Shown: piece after piece, positions 5,174-6,058 of the stretch
Layout of the letters: each line of letters begins with the position of its first letter
Position numbering within the stretch: the stretch's first letter is position 1
From: Tychonema litorale BBK16
GTDB taxonomy: Bacteria; Cyanobacteriota; Cyanobacteriia; Cyanobacteriales; Microcoleaceae
Assembly: GCF_021648855.1 (NCBI RefSeq)
Contig: NZ_JAKJHX010000067.1
Coordinates: 22,043 to 28,100, forward strand
DNA: 6,058 nt
Direction: 5' to 3'
Notes under the pieces: generated by a model
What the model was told of the DNA's origin: nothing
The model's input: the letters and a program-made list of their open reading frames with translations, nothing else
Databases searched by the model: none
Made by a program: the position numbers and the translations under genes

Positions 5174-6004
5174 ATGAGCGTTCGTGAAACTCAATTAAAG
5201 TTAGAATTGACAAAAGTTCAGCAACTTTATCGCAAAATGCAGGCTGACCAAAAAGCTTTGCAGCAGCAATTGAAAGAGTTCAAAATTCAGACGGGAAACT
5301 TTTCTGATGTAGTCGAACAAGTTTTGCCATCTGTAGTTTCAGTTTATGTGATGGATTGGGATACGGGAGAAGAAATTTCTTCGGGTAGTGGCTTTTTTGT
5401 TGCACCTGACACGATTGTGACTAACTATCACGTTGTGGAAGATATTGCTGATGAAGATTATTTCTATGAAGAAGATGAAGTCGAACAGGTTTTAGTAGAA
5501 ACTAATGACGGCAAGTTGAGAATGGCTGAGGTGATATTTACTGGTAATACGAAAGAGGATTTGGCGTTGCTTTTGATTACTGGTTTTGTCATCGATCCAA
5601 AGACGGGTGAACAAGTAGAGTCTCCTGAAGAATATCCTCCTTTGGAGTTGTCTTTTGATGTGAAAGTTGGTGATTTAGTAATTGCTGTAGGTAATCCTTT
5701 GGGACAGTTTGCTACTACTGTAACTCAAGGTATTGTGAATGCAATTCGGGAACCGGATGAGTATGAGGAAGGTGAGGATGAGGATGATGATGTTGTTGCT
5801 GGTGTGAAGATGTTGGAAACTGATGCGGTGATTAATCCGGGAAATTCTGGTGGGCCGTTGATTAATATGGCCGGCCAGGTGGTTGGGCTGAATACTTGGG
5901 GATTGGAGGATGCTGATAGTCTAAATTTGGCGATCGCTGCGATCGCCCTTGATGACTTTTTAGCGGGTTTTGAGGAGACTTTTGAGGATGATTCTGATGA
6001 TTAG
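5174..6004 (+). CDS. Trypsin-like (HtrA/DegP-type, S1C) serine protease without PDZ domain or signal peptide
   Basis: This 276-residue protein opens with a helical, probably coiled-coil segment (about 5-37, rich in K, Q, L and E). The chymotrypsin-fold domain follows: SGSGFFVAPDTIVTNYHVV (70-88, catalytic H86), KEDLALL (127-133, catalytic D129), VGNPLGQ (172-178) and NPGNSGGPLIN (221-231, catalytic S225). The triad and oxyanion motif are intact, so it should be an active endopeptidase. Unlike DegP/HtrA it has no signal peptide or membrane segment and ends after the protease domain, so it is probably cytoplasmic and must pick substrates without PDZ. Three acidic stretches are unusual: 93-105, 194-206 (EPDEYEEGEDEDD) and the C-terminus (267-276). 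The start at ATG 5174 is preceded by AAAGG (5163-5167, 6 bases spacing); a TTG at 5114 would add 20 unlikely residues. Substrate and role are unknown. Confidence 0.88.
   Translation: MSVRETQLKLELTKVQQLYRKMQADQKALQQQLKEFKIQTGNFSDVVEQVLPSVVSVYVMDWDTGEEISSGSGFFVAPDTIVTNYHVVEDIADEDYFYEEDEVEQVLVETNDGKLRMAEVIFTGNTKEDLALLLITGFVIDPKTGEQVESPEEYPPLELSFDVKVGDLVIAVGNPLGQFATTVTQGIVNAIREPDEYEEGEDEDDDVVAGVKMLETDAVINPGNSGGPLINMAGQVVGLNTWGLEDADSLNLAIAAIALDDFLAGFEETFEDDSDD
5930..5946. repeat. Two adjacent HIP1 octamers in the protease gene
   Basis: GCGATCGC occurs at 5930-5937 and again at 5939-5946 with one base between. The pair is read in frame as the AIAAIA part of the conserved NLAIAAIAL segment of the protease, so the codons serve both protein and repeat. 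Confidence 0.9.
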
Positions 6005-6021
6005 TGGGTAGTTGTCTGTGA

Positions 6022-6058
6022 TATAGCAATCCTAAATGAGTCGTAAAATTTTTACCCC
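6022..6058. repeat. Possible edge of a dispersed cyanobacterial repeat or MITE
   Basis: The segment that starts TATAGCAATCCTAAATGAG and runs to the window end resembles, from memory only, the ends of dispersed repeats in filamentous cyanobacteria. It includes the inverted repeat GTAAAA-T-TTTTAC at 6043-6055. The element, if real, continues beyond the window. No protease terminator with a T tract is seen before it. Confidence 0.35.

Noticed and set aside
1..6058. CRISPR array, tRNA or rRNA genes
   Set aside because: No regularly spaced repeats of CRISPR size and no tRNA- or rRNA-like segment were seen on either strand. The only tandem repeat is the 7-bp array.

Overview
The window looks like chromosomal DNA of a cyanobacterium, probably filamentous. 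It holds four exact copies of the HIP1 octamer GCGATCGC, a Uma2-family (DUF820) gene of the type that is multiplied in cyanobacterial genomes, a degenerate heptamer tandem repeat in a spacer, and a hemC whose protein reads like cyanobacterial porphobilinogen deaminase. The genus cannot be fixed from this window.

Layout. Positions 1-186 (+) are the 3' end of a flavoprotein disulfide reductase of the mercuric-reductase-like type. A strong 17-bp hairpin (226-261) separates it from three genes on the minus strand. In transcription order these are a T4 Rnl1-type RNA ligase (3012-1927), a T4 Pnkp-type polynucleotide kinase/phosphatase (1793-945) and a Uma2 protein (873-289). A short secreted protein of unknown function (3204-3761, +) diverges from the ligase. 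After a spacer of about 310 bases come hemC (4073-5044, +) and a trypsin-like protease with no signal peptide and no PDZ domain (5174-6004, +). The last 54 bases look like the edge of a dispersed repeat.

How the genes work together. The ligase and kinase/phosphatase match, residue by residue, the two T4 phage enzymes that repair tRNAs cut by an anticodon nuclease. Pnkp removes the 2',3'-cyclic phosphate and phosphorylates the 5'-OH, and the Rnl1-type ligase seals the ends. This is the most interesting content of the window: a bacterial two-gene RNA healing-and-sealing cassette. Its ligase has a C-terminal domain that I cannot match to the tRNA-specificity domain of T4 Rnl1, and it lacks a lysine present in the T4 enzyme. 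The 133-bp spacer between the two genes is half filled by a 7-bp repeat that runs up to the kinase start codon. Each gene has its own candidate promoter, so a single transcript is possible but not shown. Uma2, the secreted protein, hemC and the protease have no evident link to RNA repair.
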